Shown here in pieces: positions 7,826 to 16,104 of a stretch of DNA of 64,000 nt. The notes below the pieces were generated by a model, which saw only the letters and a program-made list of their open reading frames with translations, was not told the DNA's origin and did no database searches. The position numbers and the translations under genes are program-made. Source of the DNA: Bradyrhizobium archetypum (GTDB lineage Bacteria; Pseudomonadota; Alphaproteobacteria; Rhizobiales; Xanthobacteraceae). The stretch is from assembly GCF_013114835.1 (NCBI RefSeq), contig NZ_JAAVLW010000009.1, positions 186,001-250,000 on the forward strand. The letters are read 5' to 3'. How positions within the stretch are numbered: the first letter of the stretch is position 1; each line of letters opens with the position of its first letter.

Positions 7826-9085
7826 TTGGCCACCACGCTTCCCCAACTCTCGCTTGCGAAGGACAAGATCCGCGTCTTGCTCCTTGAAGGTGTCAACGAC
7901 AGCGCCGCGCAGATGATCGAGGCTGCAGGTTATTCCAACATGACACGCCTGTCCAAGGCGCTCGAGGCCGATGCGCTGAAAGAGGCCGTCAAGGGCGTGC
8001 ATCTGCTCGGCATCCGCTCGCGCACGCAAATCACCAAGGAGGTTCTTGATGCTGCGGACCGCCTGATCGCGGTCGGATGTTTCAGCGTTGGCACCAACCA
8101 GGTGGACCTCGAGGCCGCGCGCCGGAGCGGAATTCCCGTTTTCAACGCGCCGTTCTCCAACACGCGGAGCGTGGCAGAACTGGTCATCGGCGAGATCGTC
8201 ATCCTGCTGCGCCGGATCGTCGCACGCTCCAACGCCGCCCACGAAGGGCGTTGGGACAAGTCGGCCAACGACAGCTATGAGGTAAGGGGCAAGACGCTCG
8301 GCATCGTCGGTTATGGCAATATCGGCTCGCAGCTCTCCAATCTCGCGGAAGCGATGGGCATGCGGGTGATCTTCTATGATCACACCGACAGGCTTCGTCA
8401 CGGCAACACCGAGCCGACCGCGAGCCTGCATGAACTGCTGGCGCAAAGCGATGTCGTGAGCCTGCATGTACCGGAAACTCCCGCCACCCACGGCATGATC
8501 GGGCGGGAGGAGATTCGCGCGATCAAGCATGGTGCGTATTTCATCAACAACAGCCGCGGCACGGTCGTGGACCTTGAGGCACTCGCCGAGGCGCTGCGCG
8601 AAAACCGGCTTCGCGGCGCCGCCGTCGACGTCTTTCCGGTCGAGCCGCGCTCGAACGCCGAGCGCTTCGTCTCGCCGCTGCAAGGGCTGGAGAACGTCAT
8701 CCTGACGCCGCATATCGGCGGTTCGACCGAGGAGGCGCAGGAGCGGATCGGCGCCGAAGTAGCGCGCAAGCTGGTCGAGTACAGCGATTCCGGCTCGACC
8801 ATGGGCGCCGTCAACTTCCCGCAGGTTCAATTGCCCACGCGCCCGACAGGCACGCGTTTTATTCAGGTGCAGCGTAACCTGCCGGGCATGCTCGGGCGTT
8901 TGAATGAAGTGCTGGCGCGTCATGCCGTCAACATCGCCGCGCAATATTACGAGACCGCTCACGATGTCGGCTACGTGGTGCTGGACGTCGATGCTTCGGC
9001 CGCCGACGGCCAGCGCGTGCTCGCGGATATCCGGGCGCTGGAAGGCACCATCCGGGCCCGGTTGCTCTATGAGTACAGGTCCTGA
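7826..9085 (+). CDS. serA: D-3-phosphoglycerate dehydrogenase with ACT domain
   Basis: A protein of about 419 residues of the E. coli SerA type, catalysing the first step of serine synthesis. The NAD-binding motif GIVGYGNIGSQL, the catalytic Arg in NNSRGTVVD, the Glu region in VDVFPVEP and the His in LTPHIGGST are all present. A C-terminal ACT domain of about 80 residues (QRNLPGMLGRLNEVLARH) allows serine feedback. No ATG is available. The TTG at 7826 is preferred because AAGGAC lies nine bases ahead; a TTG at 7808 is the alternative. Confidence 0.93.
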   Translation: MATTLPQLSLAKDKIRVLLLEGVNDSAAQMIEAAGYSNMTRLSKALEADALKEAVKGVHLLGIRSRTQITKEVLDAADRLIAVGCFSVGTNQVDLEAARRSGIPVFNAPFSNTRSVAELVIGEIVILLRRIVARSNAAHEGRWDKSANDSYEVRGKTLGIVGYGNIGSQLSNLAEAMGMRVIFYDHTDRLRHGNTEPTASLHELLAQSDVVSLHVPETPATHGMIGREEIRAIKHGAYFINNSRGTVVDLEALAEALRENRLRGAAVDVFPVEPRSNAERFVSPLQGLENVILTPHIGGSTEEAQERIGAEVARKLVEYSDSGSTMGAVNFPQVQLPTRPTGTRFIQVQRNLPGMLGRLNEVLARHAVNIAAQYYETAHDVGYVVLDVDASAADGQRVLADIRALEGTIRARLLYEYRS

Positions 9086-9107
9086 AGCGGGGCAGGCGGC
9101 TTGATGC

Positions 9108-9205
9108 CGTCATCGTCCGCGAAAGCGGACGATCCAGTACGCCGCGGCTGCTCGGCGGATTAGTGACGTCGGCGAATACTGGATGCCCGCCTGCGCGGGC
9201 ATGAC
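9108..9205. repeat. Palindromic repeat, family C copy 1
   Basis: It opens CGTCATCGTCCGCGAAAGCG with GATCCAGTAC and closes with TACTGGATGCCCGCC and GGGCATGAC. It sits between convergent genes (serA and the GNAT gene). Relatives are at 18757-18860 and 61603-61682, also between convergent genes. Confidence 0.85.
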
Positions 9206-9239
9206 AAGAGAGGCGATGAACGGGCGCGATCGCCAAGCA

Positions 9240-9671
9240 TCAGCCCTCCGCCAAGAGTCCCTTGTCGATCGCGGACTGCCGGTTCCTGAAAATCGCCATC
9301 GCGGTCTTCATCCGCAGGAAGCCGAATTTTGCATAGAACGGCTCGCGGCCGGCGACCGAATAGAGGATGATCTTGTTGTGTCCTTGCGACATCGTGAGCA
9401 GCCGTTCGACGATCTGCTTTCCGAGACCTGTCCCCTGATGGCTTGGCAAAACCGCGACATCGCAGAGATAGGCGCAATCACGTCCGTCAGCTAGAACGCG
9501 GCCGGCGCCGACCAGGCGGCCGTTATCACGGGCAAAGCAGCAGAACATGCTGTTGCCGAACACCAGTTCGAGATCATCCGCATTCTTGTTGCCGAGCGGG
9601 GCGGCCCGATAGAGCGCTTCGAGTTCCTGCCAATCCACGCCCGTCCGGTCGTCGCTCCAGATGATCGTCAT
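9240..9671 (-). CDS. GNAT-family N-acetyltransferase
   Basis: A 143-residue cytoplasmic protein. The acetyl-CoA loop is visible in LPSHQGTGLGKQIVERLL, preceded by the strand CAYLCDVAVL and followed by FYAKFGFLRM, which closes the fold. The acceptor cannot be predicted. It begins 21 bases after the malonyl-CoA decarboxylase stop on the same strand and could be its downstream operon partner. Confidence 0.88.
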   Translation of the reverse strand: MTIIWSDDRTGVDWQELEALYRAAPLGNKNADDLELVFGNSMFCCFARDNGRLVGAGRVLADGRDCAYLCDVAVLPSHQGTGLGKQIVERLLTMSQGHNKIILYSVAGREPFYAKFGFLRMKTAMAIFRNRQSAIDKGLLAEG

Positions 9672-9692
9672 CGCGAAAGGACTCCGCGCGGT

Positions 9693-11045
9693 CTACGACA
9701 GCCGCATGTCCAGCAGCCGCCGGCCTTCAGTCCTGAGCAGCTTCTTCACCGCGCTGGAGGCGGCGATCTCGCCCTGGTTGGCGTAGGCCTCGTGGTTCTT
9801 TTCGATGTCTTCGAGACGATAGAGATAGTTGACCATGACACCGGCAGATTCGCGCAGGCCCTTGGGCGAGAGATCGCCCAGCCAGTTGATCTTCTCCAGC
9901 CGCGCGCCGTTGCCGATATGGAAGCGCGCCACCGAATCGACCAGCCGGCCCTTTGGCGTGCGAGCTTTCAGGAAATAATACGCGGCCAGCGGCTCCACCA
10001 CGGCGCGCAGTTGCGCGGTCAGTTCGGCATTTTCGAACCAGTCCGGTCTGTCGAGCGCCTCCAGCAGCGTCCGCTCGTCGTCGCTGACCGGCACGTCCCC
10101 GGCCTTCTTCAGCCATTGCATGAAGCCCGGCACCGGCGACAGCGTGATGAAGGTGTCGAGCTTCGGCAGTTCGCGCCGCAATTCCTCGACCACCTGCTTG
10201 ATCAGGAAGCTGCCGAAGGAGATGCCGCCAAGCCCCTTTTGCGTATTGGAGATCGAATAGAACACGGCGGTACGCGCGCGCTCGACCGGCACCGGCTGAC
10301 GCTCGGCGGCGAGCAGCGGCGCGATCGCGGTTGGGATCGCCTCGGTCAGCGCGACCTCGACGAAGATCAGCGGCTCGTCATTGAGCTGCGGATGGAAGAA
10401 GGCGTAGCAGCGGCGATCGACCGGGTCGATGCGGCGGCGCAGATCGTTCCAGTCGCGGATTTCGTGCACGGCCTCATAGCGAATGATCTGTTCCAGAATA
10501 TTGGCCGGTGTCGACCAGTCGATCCTCCGCAGCACGAGAAATCCCCTGTTGAACCAAGAAGACAGCAGATGCACCATGTCGCGATCGAGCGCGGCCAGAT
10601 CCTTGTTGCCCTTCATCAGCGAAAGCAGGTCGGCCCGCATCGCCACCAGATCGCTGGTGCCGCCCGGTGCGCGGTTGAGCCGGCGGATCAGCTCCTGCCG
10701 CCGCGGCTCGGAGGCAAAATGAAGGTCGCTGGCGTCAGAATCGTTTGGCTGGTTGCGCCAGCTCTCGATCGCCTGCGACAGTTTCTCGCGTTCAGGGCCG
10801 AAATCGCGGGCCAGCGTTTCGAAGAAGGAGAGGCGGCCAGCGGTGTCGAGGTCGTGGTAGCGATCGAGCACGTCACGCGCCATCGCGGTGCCGGAGGCTT
10901 CACCGCGGCCTGACAACAGTGCCTCGCATAATTCGATCAGTTCCGACGCGTCCTGGCCGTCGTCGGATGGCCCGGCGCGCCGCAGCAGCGTACGGCCGCG
11001 CTCTGATATCGTGGCAAGAAGATCGGAGAAGAAAGCGTTGGCCAT
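9693..11045 (-). CDS. Malonyl-CoA decarboxylase
   Basis: A 450-residue enzyme converting malonyl-CoA to acetyl-CoA and CO2. It has a helical N-terminal domain of about 180 residues and a C-terminal GNAT-like catalytic domain. Family signatures are HPQLNDEPLIFVEVAL, YSISNTQKGLGGISFGSFLI, TLSPVPGFMQWL and ARFHIGNGARLEKINW, where the His is the likely catalytic residue. In rhizobia such enzymes serve malonate use or limit the malonyl-CoA pool. No malonate carrier or malonyl-CoA synthetase is adjacent. Confidence 0.95.
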   Translation of the reverse strand: MANAFFSDLLATISERGRTLLRRAGPSDDGQDASELIELCEALLSGRGEASGTAMARDVLDRYHDLDTAGRLSFFETLARDFGPEREKLSQAIESWRNQPNDSDASDLHFASEPRRQELIRRLNRAPGGTSDLVAMRADLLSLMKGNKDLAALDRDMVHLLSSWFNRGFLVLRRIDWSTPANILEQIIRYEAVHEIRDWNDLRRRIDPVDRRCYAFFHPQLNDEPLIFVEVALTEAIPTAIAPLLAAERQPVPVERARTAVFYSISNTQKGLGGISFGSFLIKQVVEELRRELPKLDTFITLSPVPGFMQWLKKAGDVPVSDDERTLLEALDRPDWFENAELTAQLRAVVEPLAAYYFLKARTPKGRLVDSVARFHIGNGARLEKINWLGDLSPKGLRESAGVMVNYLYRLEDIEKNHEAYANQGEIAASSAVKKLLRTEGRRLLDMRLS

Positions 11046-11157
11046 GTGGCGGGTCGAATCCAGCGAGGGTTGCGGAATCTTACATGGAATTTAGGGCGGT
11101 GCCGATCACAATCAAGCGCACGATGGTGCGGGAATATCATGCCTCGCCCCGTGTATT

Positions 11158-11240
11158 TGTCGCCATGGCCGGGCTTGACCCGGCCATCCATCTTCTTTTG
11201 AAGAAGATTGATGGATACGCGGGTCAAGCCCGCGTATGAC
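11158..11240. repeat. Palindromic repeat, family D copy 1
   Basis: The left arm GCCGGGCTTGACCCGGCCATCC pairs with GGATACGCGGGTCAAGCCCGC on the right, around a TTCTTTTGAAGAAG core. It lies 9 bases beyond the AraC gene stop, ahead of malonyl-CoA decarboxylase. A second copy is at 58106-58195. Confidence 0.85.
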
Positions 11241-11249
11241 GAGTCTGCC

Positions 11250-12059
11250 TCATTCCTTTGCGGCGAACTCCGTAGGCGTCTTGCCGGTGACCTGCCGGAA
11301 AGCGTGGGAAAACGCCGGCACGCTGGCATAGCCCAAATCCGAGGCAAGCTGCTTGACCGAAATGCCGACATCCGTCGATAGCTTCTCGATCGCTGCGGCA
11401 ATCCGGGCGCGCTGGCACCAGCTCTTGAAGCTCAACTGCGTCTCCGACGAGAATAGCCGTGACAGCGTCCGCGCCGAGGTGCCGACCTCGCGCGCCAGCA
11501 TCTCGATCTCATGGTCGCCGGTTGGATCGGCCAGCACGATGTGCGCCGCGCGCCGGCAGCGCGGCTCGCGCGGCAACGGGATGAAGGTCGCGGAATCCTC
11601 GGCGCGATCTAGCTCCATCATTACAAGCCGCAGCAGAAGCTCGGTTCGCTGGCAATCGCTGCGATCGTCGAACAGGGCGAGAATCGTCTGGTGCAGAAGC
11701 GGCGAGACCCGCACCACGAATTCCGCCTCCAGGCTGTGGCTGCGCGCCTCGCGCCGCAGCCAGTCGAGTTCGAAATAAAGCGTCCGCATCTCGATATCGG
11801 CGAGCACGTCGATCGCGTGTTCGGATAGGGAGGGGACCCATACCGCGCGGTCCGGCGGCACCAGCCAGCGGCCTTTCGGCGTCGTGACCTGCATCGTGCC
11901 CTTCGCCGCATAGACCAGTTGCGCCTCGCGATGCATGTGGGTGTCCAGCCGGATGCCTTTCTCGTAGCTGTTGGCGATCATGTGGATGCCGTCGCCGGTC
12001 GAGATGCGGCGCCCGATAATGGCGGCAATTGGCTTTTCGGCGATATTCATTGGCGGCAT
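11250..12059 (-). CDS. AraC-family regulator with cupin sensor
   Basis: A 269-residue transcription factor. The N-terminal half resembles an AraC cupin (THMHREAQLVYAAKGTMQV, VPPDRAVWVPSLSEH). The C-terminal 100 residues hold the two helix-turn-helix units, including MLAREVGTSARTLSRLFSSE and QLASDLGYASVPAFSHAFRQ. It is transcribed away from an MFS exporter gene 60 bases off, which it probably controls. The ATG at 12059 is used; an ATG three codons later (12050) is also possible. Confidence 0.92.
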   Translation of the reverse strand: MPPMNIAEKPIAAIIGRRISTGDGIHMIANSYEKGIRLDTHMHREAQLVYAAKGTMQVTTPKGRWLVPPDRAVWVPSLSEHAIDVLADIEMRTLYFELDWLRREARSHSLEAEFVVRVSPLLHQTILALFDDRSDCQRTELLLRLVMMELDRAEDSATFIPLPREPRCRRAAHIVLADPTGDHEIEMLAREVGTSARTLSRLFSSETQLSFKSWCQRARIAAAIEKLSTDVGISVKQLASDLGYASVPAFSHAFRQVTGKTPTEFAAKE

Positions 12060-12118
12060 CCCGTCAGGACATCCCCGTATAACCTATTTCGGAAAATTGC
12101 GGGATTCGGGAATCGACC

Positions 12119-13324
12119 ATGAACAGCCCAAGGAACGGTGCAAGGAACAGCCCAAGCCGGGTGATCACTTTCGTCAACGCCGCCCATTTCATCGACCATT
12201 ATTCGATGCTGATCTTTGCCGCCGCCGTCATCATCATGGGGCCGGCGCTCGGCATGGCCTATTCGGAGCTACTGCCTTACGCCACCCCGGGCTTCGTCGC
12301 CTTCGGCGCGGGCTCGCTTCTTACCGGCTGGCTCGGCGACCGCTGGAGCCGCCGCCACATGATGGTGATCTTCTTTCTCGGTATCGGCGCCTCGATGATT
12401 GCGGTCGGCTTCGTCTCGAGCCCGCTGCAGCTCGGCGCGGCGCTGCTCGCGATCGGCCTGTTTGCCTCGATCTATCATCCCGTCGGTACCGCGATGATCG
12501 TATCCTATGCCGACAGGCTCGGCCGCGAGATGGGCCTGAACGGCGTGTGGGGCAATCTTGGCGTGGCGTCGTCGGCGCTCGTCACCGGCGTGATCGGGCA
12601 ATATCTCGGCTGGCGCTGGGCCTTCATCATCCCGGGTATCGTCACGGTGCTGATCGGCGTGGCCTTTGCCATCACGGTGGTCCATGAGGACCGGACCGGC
12701 ACCAGGCAGGCGGCGGCGCAGGCGCGGGTGGCGAAGCAGGATATGTGGCGGGTATTGCTGGCGCTATTGATCGTGGTGATCGCGATATCCACCACGTTCA
12801 ACGCCATCACCGTGGCGATGCCAAAGCTGTTCGCCGAGCGGCTGGCGGGCCTGACCGAGAGCCCGGCATTGCTCGGGGTTATCGCGGCCGGTGTCTATGT
12901 CTTCGGTGCCATGACGCAATATACGATCGGCAAGCTGATCGACCATTTTTCGTTGAAAACCGTGATGCTGCCGCTGTCGTTCCTGCTGGCGCCATTCATG
13001 TATTTCGCGGCGACGCTTTCGAACCTGCCGCTGATCATCGCCTCCATCGGCATCGTGATGGGCGCGTTCGGCCAGGTCACCGTCAACGATGCCATGGTCG
13101 GCAAGTACACCACCGAGGAATGGCGCTCGCGCGCCTATTCGGTGCGCTACTTCGTCGGCTTCACCGCGGCGGGCGCTTCCGTCGGTCTGGTGGCCTGGCT
13201 GTATGAAAAGGGCGGCTTTGTCACCATGCTGCAGGCGTTCGGCGCGCTATGCCTGGTGGTGATCGTGGCAGCGCTCATCCTGCCGCGGGAAATCACGGTG
13301 CCGGCGGCGCAATCCACGCGGTGA
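12119..13324 (+). CDS. MFS transporter, FsrA-like
   Basis: A 401-residue inner-membrane protein with about 12 hydrophobic segments. It carries the MFS loop 2-3 signature GWLGDRWSRRHMMV. The arrangement and phrases such as SIYHPVGTAMIVSYADRLGREMG resemble the fosmidomycin-resistance branch of exporters. The substrate is unknown. The first codons contain a near-repeat of GAACAGCCCAAG, giving NSPRNGARNSPS. The divergent AraC gene 60 bases upstream is the likely regulator. Confidence 0.9.
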   Translation: MNSPRNGARNSPSRVITFVNAAHFIDHYSMLIFAAAVIIMGPALGMAYSELLPYATPGFVAFGAGSLLTGWLGDRWSRRHMMVIFFLGIGASMIAVGFVSSPLQLGAALLAIGLFASIYHPVGTAMIVSYADRLGREMGLNGVWGNLGVASSALVTGVIGQYLGWRWAFIIPGIVTVLIGVAFAITVVHEDRTGTRQAAAQARVAKQDMWRVLLALLIVVIAISTTFNAITVAMPKLFAERLAGLTESPALLGVIAAGVYVFGAMTQYTIGKLIDHFSLKTVMLPLSFLLAPFMYFAATLSNLPLIIASIGIVMGAFGQVTVNDAMVGKYTTEEWRSRAYSVRYFVGFTAAGASVGLVAWLYEKGGFVTMLQAFGALCLVVIVAALILPREITVPAAQSTR

Positions 13325-13509
13325 ATTCGACGTCGTGGCGTCATCACCTTGTCATATGCCGCAAAGTCCGTCCCCTGGTTGTTGCATGTCGGGGCGTCCG
13401 GGGCTGGGCTGCCCGCGACGATTTGCTGCGGCGCAATAGCACGGAAGTTGCGTAGCCAGATCGAACAGAGCACTTGACCATTGCCACCCTCCTTGTGTGA
13501 GGTGAGCGC

Positions 13510-13926
13510 ATGACCCGAATCCGGCTTTTCCTTTGCATCATTGCGCTATCGGTGCCTTCGCTGGCGGCAGCGCAGAGCATGAAATTCGAGGAAGCCGCGG
13601 CCATGCTGGCCGCGAGCTGCGGCAAGGACATCGATGACAACTGCCGCGGCGTCAATCTCGACGCGACGCGCCTGAGGGAGTGCCTCGGCCGCAACCAGGA
13701 CGTGGTGTCGGCGAAGTGCAAGGCGGATTATCCGCAGGCGCTCGGCGCCATCCAGCAGCGCATCACTGCGCGCACCTCGCTTGTAAAATTGTGCAATTGG
13801 GAATTGAACCGCTTCTGCGGCGAGGTTCGGCACGATCCCGTCAAGGGGCTGCAATGTCTGTTGGAATCCACCAAGAAGGCGACCCCGAACTGCAACAAGG
13901 CGATCAACGCCGCGGGGTATCAATGA
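13510..13926 (+). CDS. Secreted protein with two Cys-rich repeats
   Basis: A 138-residue exported protein (signal peptide ending SLAAAQ). The mature part has two copies of the exact pattern C-x7-C-x12-C-x11-C, starting at CGKDIDDNC and at CNWELNRFC. This matches the bacterial cysteine-rich repeat proteins related to the eukaryotic GLG1 repeat, so four disulfides in the periplasm are likely. Its function is unknown. Its stop overlaps the next start (ATGA), so it is coupled to the OmpA-like gene. Confidence 0.82.
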   Translation: MTRIRLFLCIIALSVPSLAAAQSMKFEEAAAMLAASCGKDIDDNCRGVNLDATRLRECLGRNQDVVSAKCKADYPQALGAIQQRITARTSLVKLCNWELNRFCGEVRHDPVKGLQCLLESTKKATPNCNKAINAAGYQ

Positions 13927-14594
13927 TGCTTGGGGGAGAAAGGCTGCGCGGCATCGCTCTCGTGCTTTCCGCCCTGGCGCTGTTTGCCTTGCCGATGGCG
14001 GCGAGCCGGGCGCAAACGGCAACGTCGACGGCAGACATCATCGAGAAGCTTGCTGTCGACGGCGAGGCGGATATCGACCTTGCTGCCTTGCGCCAGCAGG
14101 CGGCCGACCGCATCAAGGCGAGGGCGGATGCCCAGCCGCAGAAACGGCCGCCGATCGCGCCGCAACTGACAAAACTGCCGCAAATCCGTTTCGACGTCGT
14201 GTTCGACCAAGATTCTTCGCTGATCCGGCCAGCCTCCTATCAGACAATCGGCAGCATCGCCGACGCACTGACGGATCCGAAGACGCGGCCCTATCGTTAT
14301 CTGATCGTCGATCACGTCGAATCAGCCGGAAGGCGCGACCACAATCTGATCCTGAGCCAGCGGCGTGCCGAATCGATTCGCGACGTGCTGGTGAACACCT
14401 TCAAGGTGGCGCCGAAACGGCTTCAGGCGCTTGGCCTCGGCGAGGAACAGTTGCAGGATATCAACCGGCCGGCGTCGCCGGCCAACGCGCGCGTGCAGCT
14501 CATCGCGATCGGCAAGTTCGAAACGGCCGAGCCGGCCAAGCCGGCAACGCCGGCCGCGGCATCAAAAGGCGCGGCCGCAAAGAAGAAGCGCTGA
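13923..14594 (+). CDS. OmpA-like C-terminal domain protein, exported
   Basis: A 223-residue protein with an N-terminal signal segment ending ASRAQT, a charged linker and an OmpA/MotB peptidoglycan-binding domain (residues about 85-200: IRFDVVFDQDSSLIRPASY, ILSQRRAESIRDVLV, NARVQLIAIG). The tail is Ala/Pro/Lys rich. It probably anchors to the cell wall. The ATG at 13923 overlaps the upstream stop. It lacks a beta-barrel, so it is an accessory wall-binding protein, not a porin. Confidence 0.87.
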   Translation: MMLGGERLRGIALVLSALALFALPMAASRAQTATSTADIIEKLAVDGEADIDLAALRQQAADRIKARADAQPQKRPPIAPQLTKLPQIRFDVVFDQDSSLIRPASYQTIGSIADALTDPKTRPYRYLIVDHVESAGRRDHNLILSQRRAESIRDVLVNTFKVAPKRLQALGLGEEQLQDINRPASPANARVQLIAIGKFETAEPAKPATPAAASKGAAAKKKR

Positions 14595-14648
14595 TCATCC
14601 GTGACAGGATGAATGCGACGCCAGCCACCGCTGGGGAAGGAGCTTCCG

Positions 14649-15452
14649 ATGTTCAATCAACCCGCGCCGCGAATAGCCGGCCTCTTTCTGGGATGGACAG
14701 TGATGATGACGATGCCCTCCGCAGCGGATGCCCTGAAGGACGAGATCGCGCCGACCGGCAAGCTGCGCGTGGCGATTGCGATCAGTCCAGCCGGCGGCGC
14801 GTTCTGGTCGACCAAGACCGAAACCGGCTATGCCGGCGTGCCGGTCGATCTCGGCAAGGCGATGGCGGAGCAGCTTGGCGTTCCCGTCGAATTTGTCGCG
14901 CACAACAATTCCGGGCAGATCGTCGACGCGGTATCGAAGGGCACCTGGGACATCACCTTCCTGCCGAAGGATCCGGAACGCGAGGGCAGGATGTCGTTCG
15001 GGCCGATCTACGAGGTTGCGGACGCGACCTACATCGTCAAGCCGGGCTCACCGATCACGAATTTCGCAGCGCTCGATCAACCCGGCATCAAGGTCGCTGC
15101 CGTCAACAACACGACCACGATGCGCGGCGCGATCGCGCATCTGACGAACGCCAAAGTCACCGGCTACCAGACTTATGACGAGATCTTCAGCCTACTCAAA
15201 GCTGGCGAGATCGACGCGTTCGCGCTGTCGCGCGATCAGCTCAACGCCATGGCAAAGCAGATCCCGGGCACCCGCGTGCTCGATGAAACCTTCAAGCAGA
15301 CCGTGACGGCTGTGGCCGTGCCGCCCAATCGTCCGCACTCGCTGGCGTTTGCGGTCAAGTTTCTCAACGAAGCGATCGCCAACGGCACGCTACGCAAGGC
15401 CTATGACAATAACGGCTTGAAGGACCGGCCGGTGCGGACGCAGACGAATTAG
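14649..15452 (+). CDS. Extracellular solute-binding protein, family 3
   Basis: A 267-residue periplasmic binding protein of the amino-acid type, with an N-terminal signal segment ending SAADAL. The start is set by a strong GAAGGAG site before the ATG at 14649. It contains the family phrases GKLRVAIAISP, GVPVDLGKAMAEQLGVPVEF and LLKAGEIDAFALSRDQL. No permease or ATPase gene is adjacent, so it is an orphan receptor or serves a transporter encoded elsewhere. The ligand is unknown. Confidence 0.9.
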   Translation: MFNQPAPRIAGLFLGWTVMMTMPSAADALKDEIAPTGKLRVAIAISPAGGAFWSTKTETGYAGVPVDLGKAMAEQLGVPVEFVAHNNSGQIVDAVSKGTWDITFLPKDPEREGRMSFGPIYEVADATYIVKPGSPITNFAALDQPGIKVAAVNNTTTMRGAIAHLTNAKVTGYQTYDEIFSLLKAGEIDAFALSRDQLNAMAKQIPGTRVLDETFKQTVTAVAVPPNRPHSLAFAVKFLNEAIANGTLRKAYDNNGLKDRPVRTQTN

Positions 15453-15790
15453 AAGCTTGCTCCGCTGTCGTCCCTGAGAACGCAGAGATCCATAACCACA
15501 GGATTGCGTTGCTGGAAGACGCTGGGGCGCCAACGTTCGCAAAACTTTGTCCTGTGGCTATGGGTCCCGGATCGGCGCTCGCTGTGCTCGCTTGTCCCGG
15601 ACGGCAGTGAGTTTGCGGCTTCAGCTTTCATTGCGAGGAGCGAAACGACGAAGCAATCCATTGCGCACAGCGGGATCATTGCGCGGCATCTGTGCAACTG
15701 CACAAATTCAGGGCACTGCGCAAACTCCCGATGTTTTACGGTCCCACAGCTAAGTCACGGGAATAATGGGGGATTTCTGCTCCCTCGGGT
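15453..15790. other. Upstream control region of the FNT gene with repeat debris
   Basis: No convincing gene. At 15629-15660 there is one arm of the family A palindrome (CATTGCGAGGAGCG ... AAGCAATCC) without its partner. Around 15688-15701 lies TGTGCAACTGCACA, a 6-base inverted repeat with a 2-base spacer that could bind an activator. The stretch ends at a sigma-54-type promoter. Confidence 0.5.
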
Positions 15791-15806
15791 TGGCACATCG
15801 ATTGCT
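15791..15806 (+). promoter_or_regulatory. Predicted sigma-54 (RpoN) promoter
   Basis: TGGCACATCGATTGCT agrees with the RpoN consensus TGGCAC-N5-TTGCW. The invariant GG and GC are separated by exactly ten bases. Transcription would start near 15817, giving a leader of about 290 bases before the formate/nitrite-type transporter gene. Confidence 0.7.
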
Positions 15807-15853
15807 TAATGCTGTCGCAGTCAATGACGACTGTCGTCCGTTCGGATTGCCAA

Positions 15854-15905
15854 GGCCAGCGTTGGCCGAAGGCGTTGGGATCAAGCGGCCTCGCGTGAGG
15901 CGCTT
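15854..15905 (+). promoter_or_regulatory. Two-hairpin structured leader ahead of the FNT gene
   Basis: Hairpin 1 is GGCCA-GCGT-TGGCC (15854-15867). Hairpin 2 is AAGC-g-GCCTC-GCGT-GAGGC-GCTT (15883-15905). Both have the same GCGT loop and lie in the predicted transcript. Nitrate-assimilation leaders often carry paired hairpins read by ANTAR antiterminators such as NasT; whether this is one is inference, as no poly-U terminator tract follows. Confidence 0.45.
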
Positions 15906-16104
15906 CGAGCAGTCATCGGGACCACCTCACGATAGCTCGCGCATATCCTAGTTCCTGATCCGGCGTGACCCGCGTCGTTCTGTGCCGTTCAATCGCGGCG
16001 CGGGATTTGTCGCGTACGAGGACGACAAGGTTTTCACTTTTTAGTCGGTGCACGGCTGCGCAGCATCCGGCGCGCTTCAACGTTGTCTCGAAAGGGGAAC
16101 TGGA

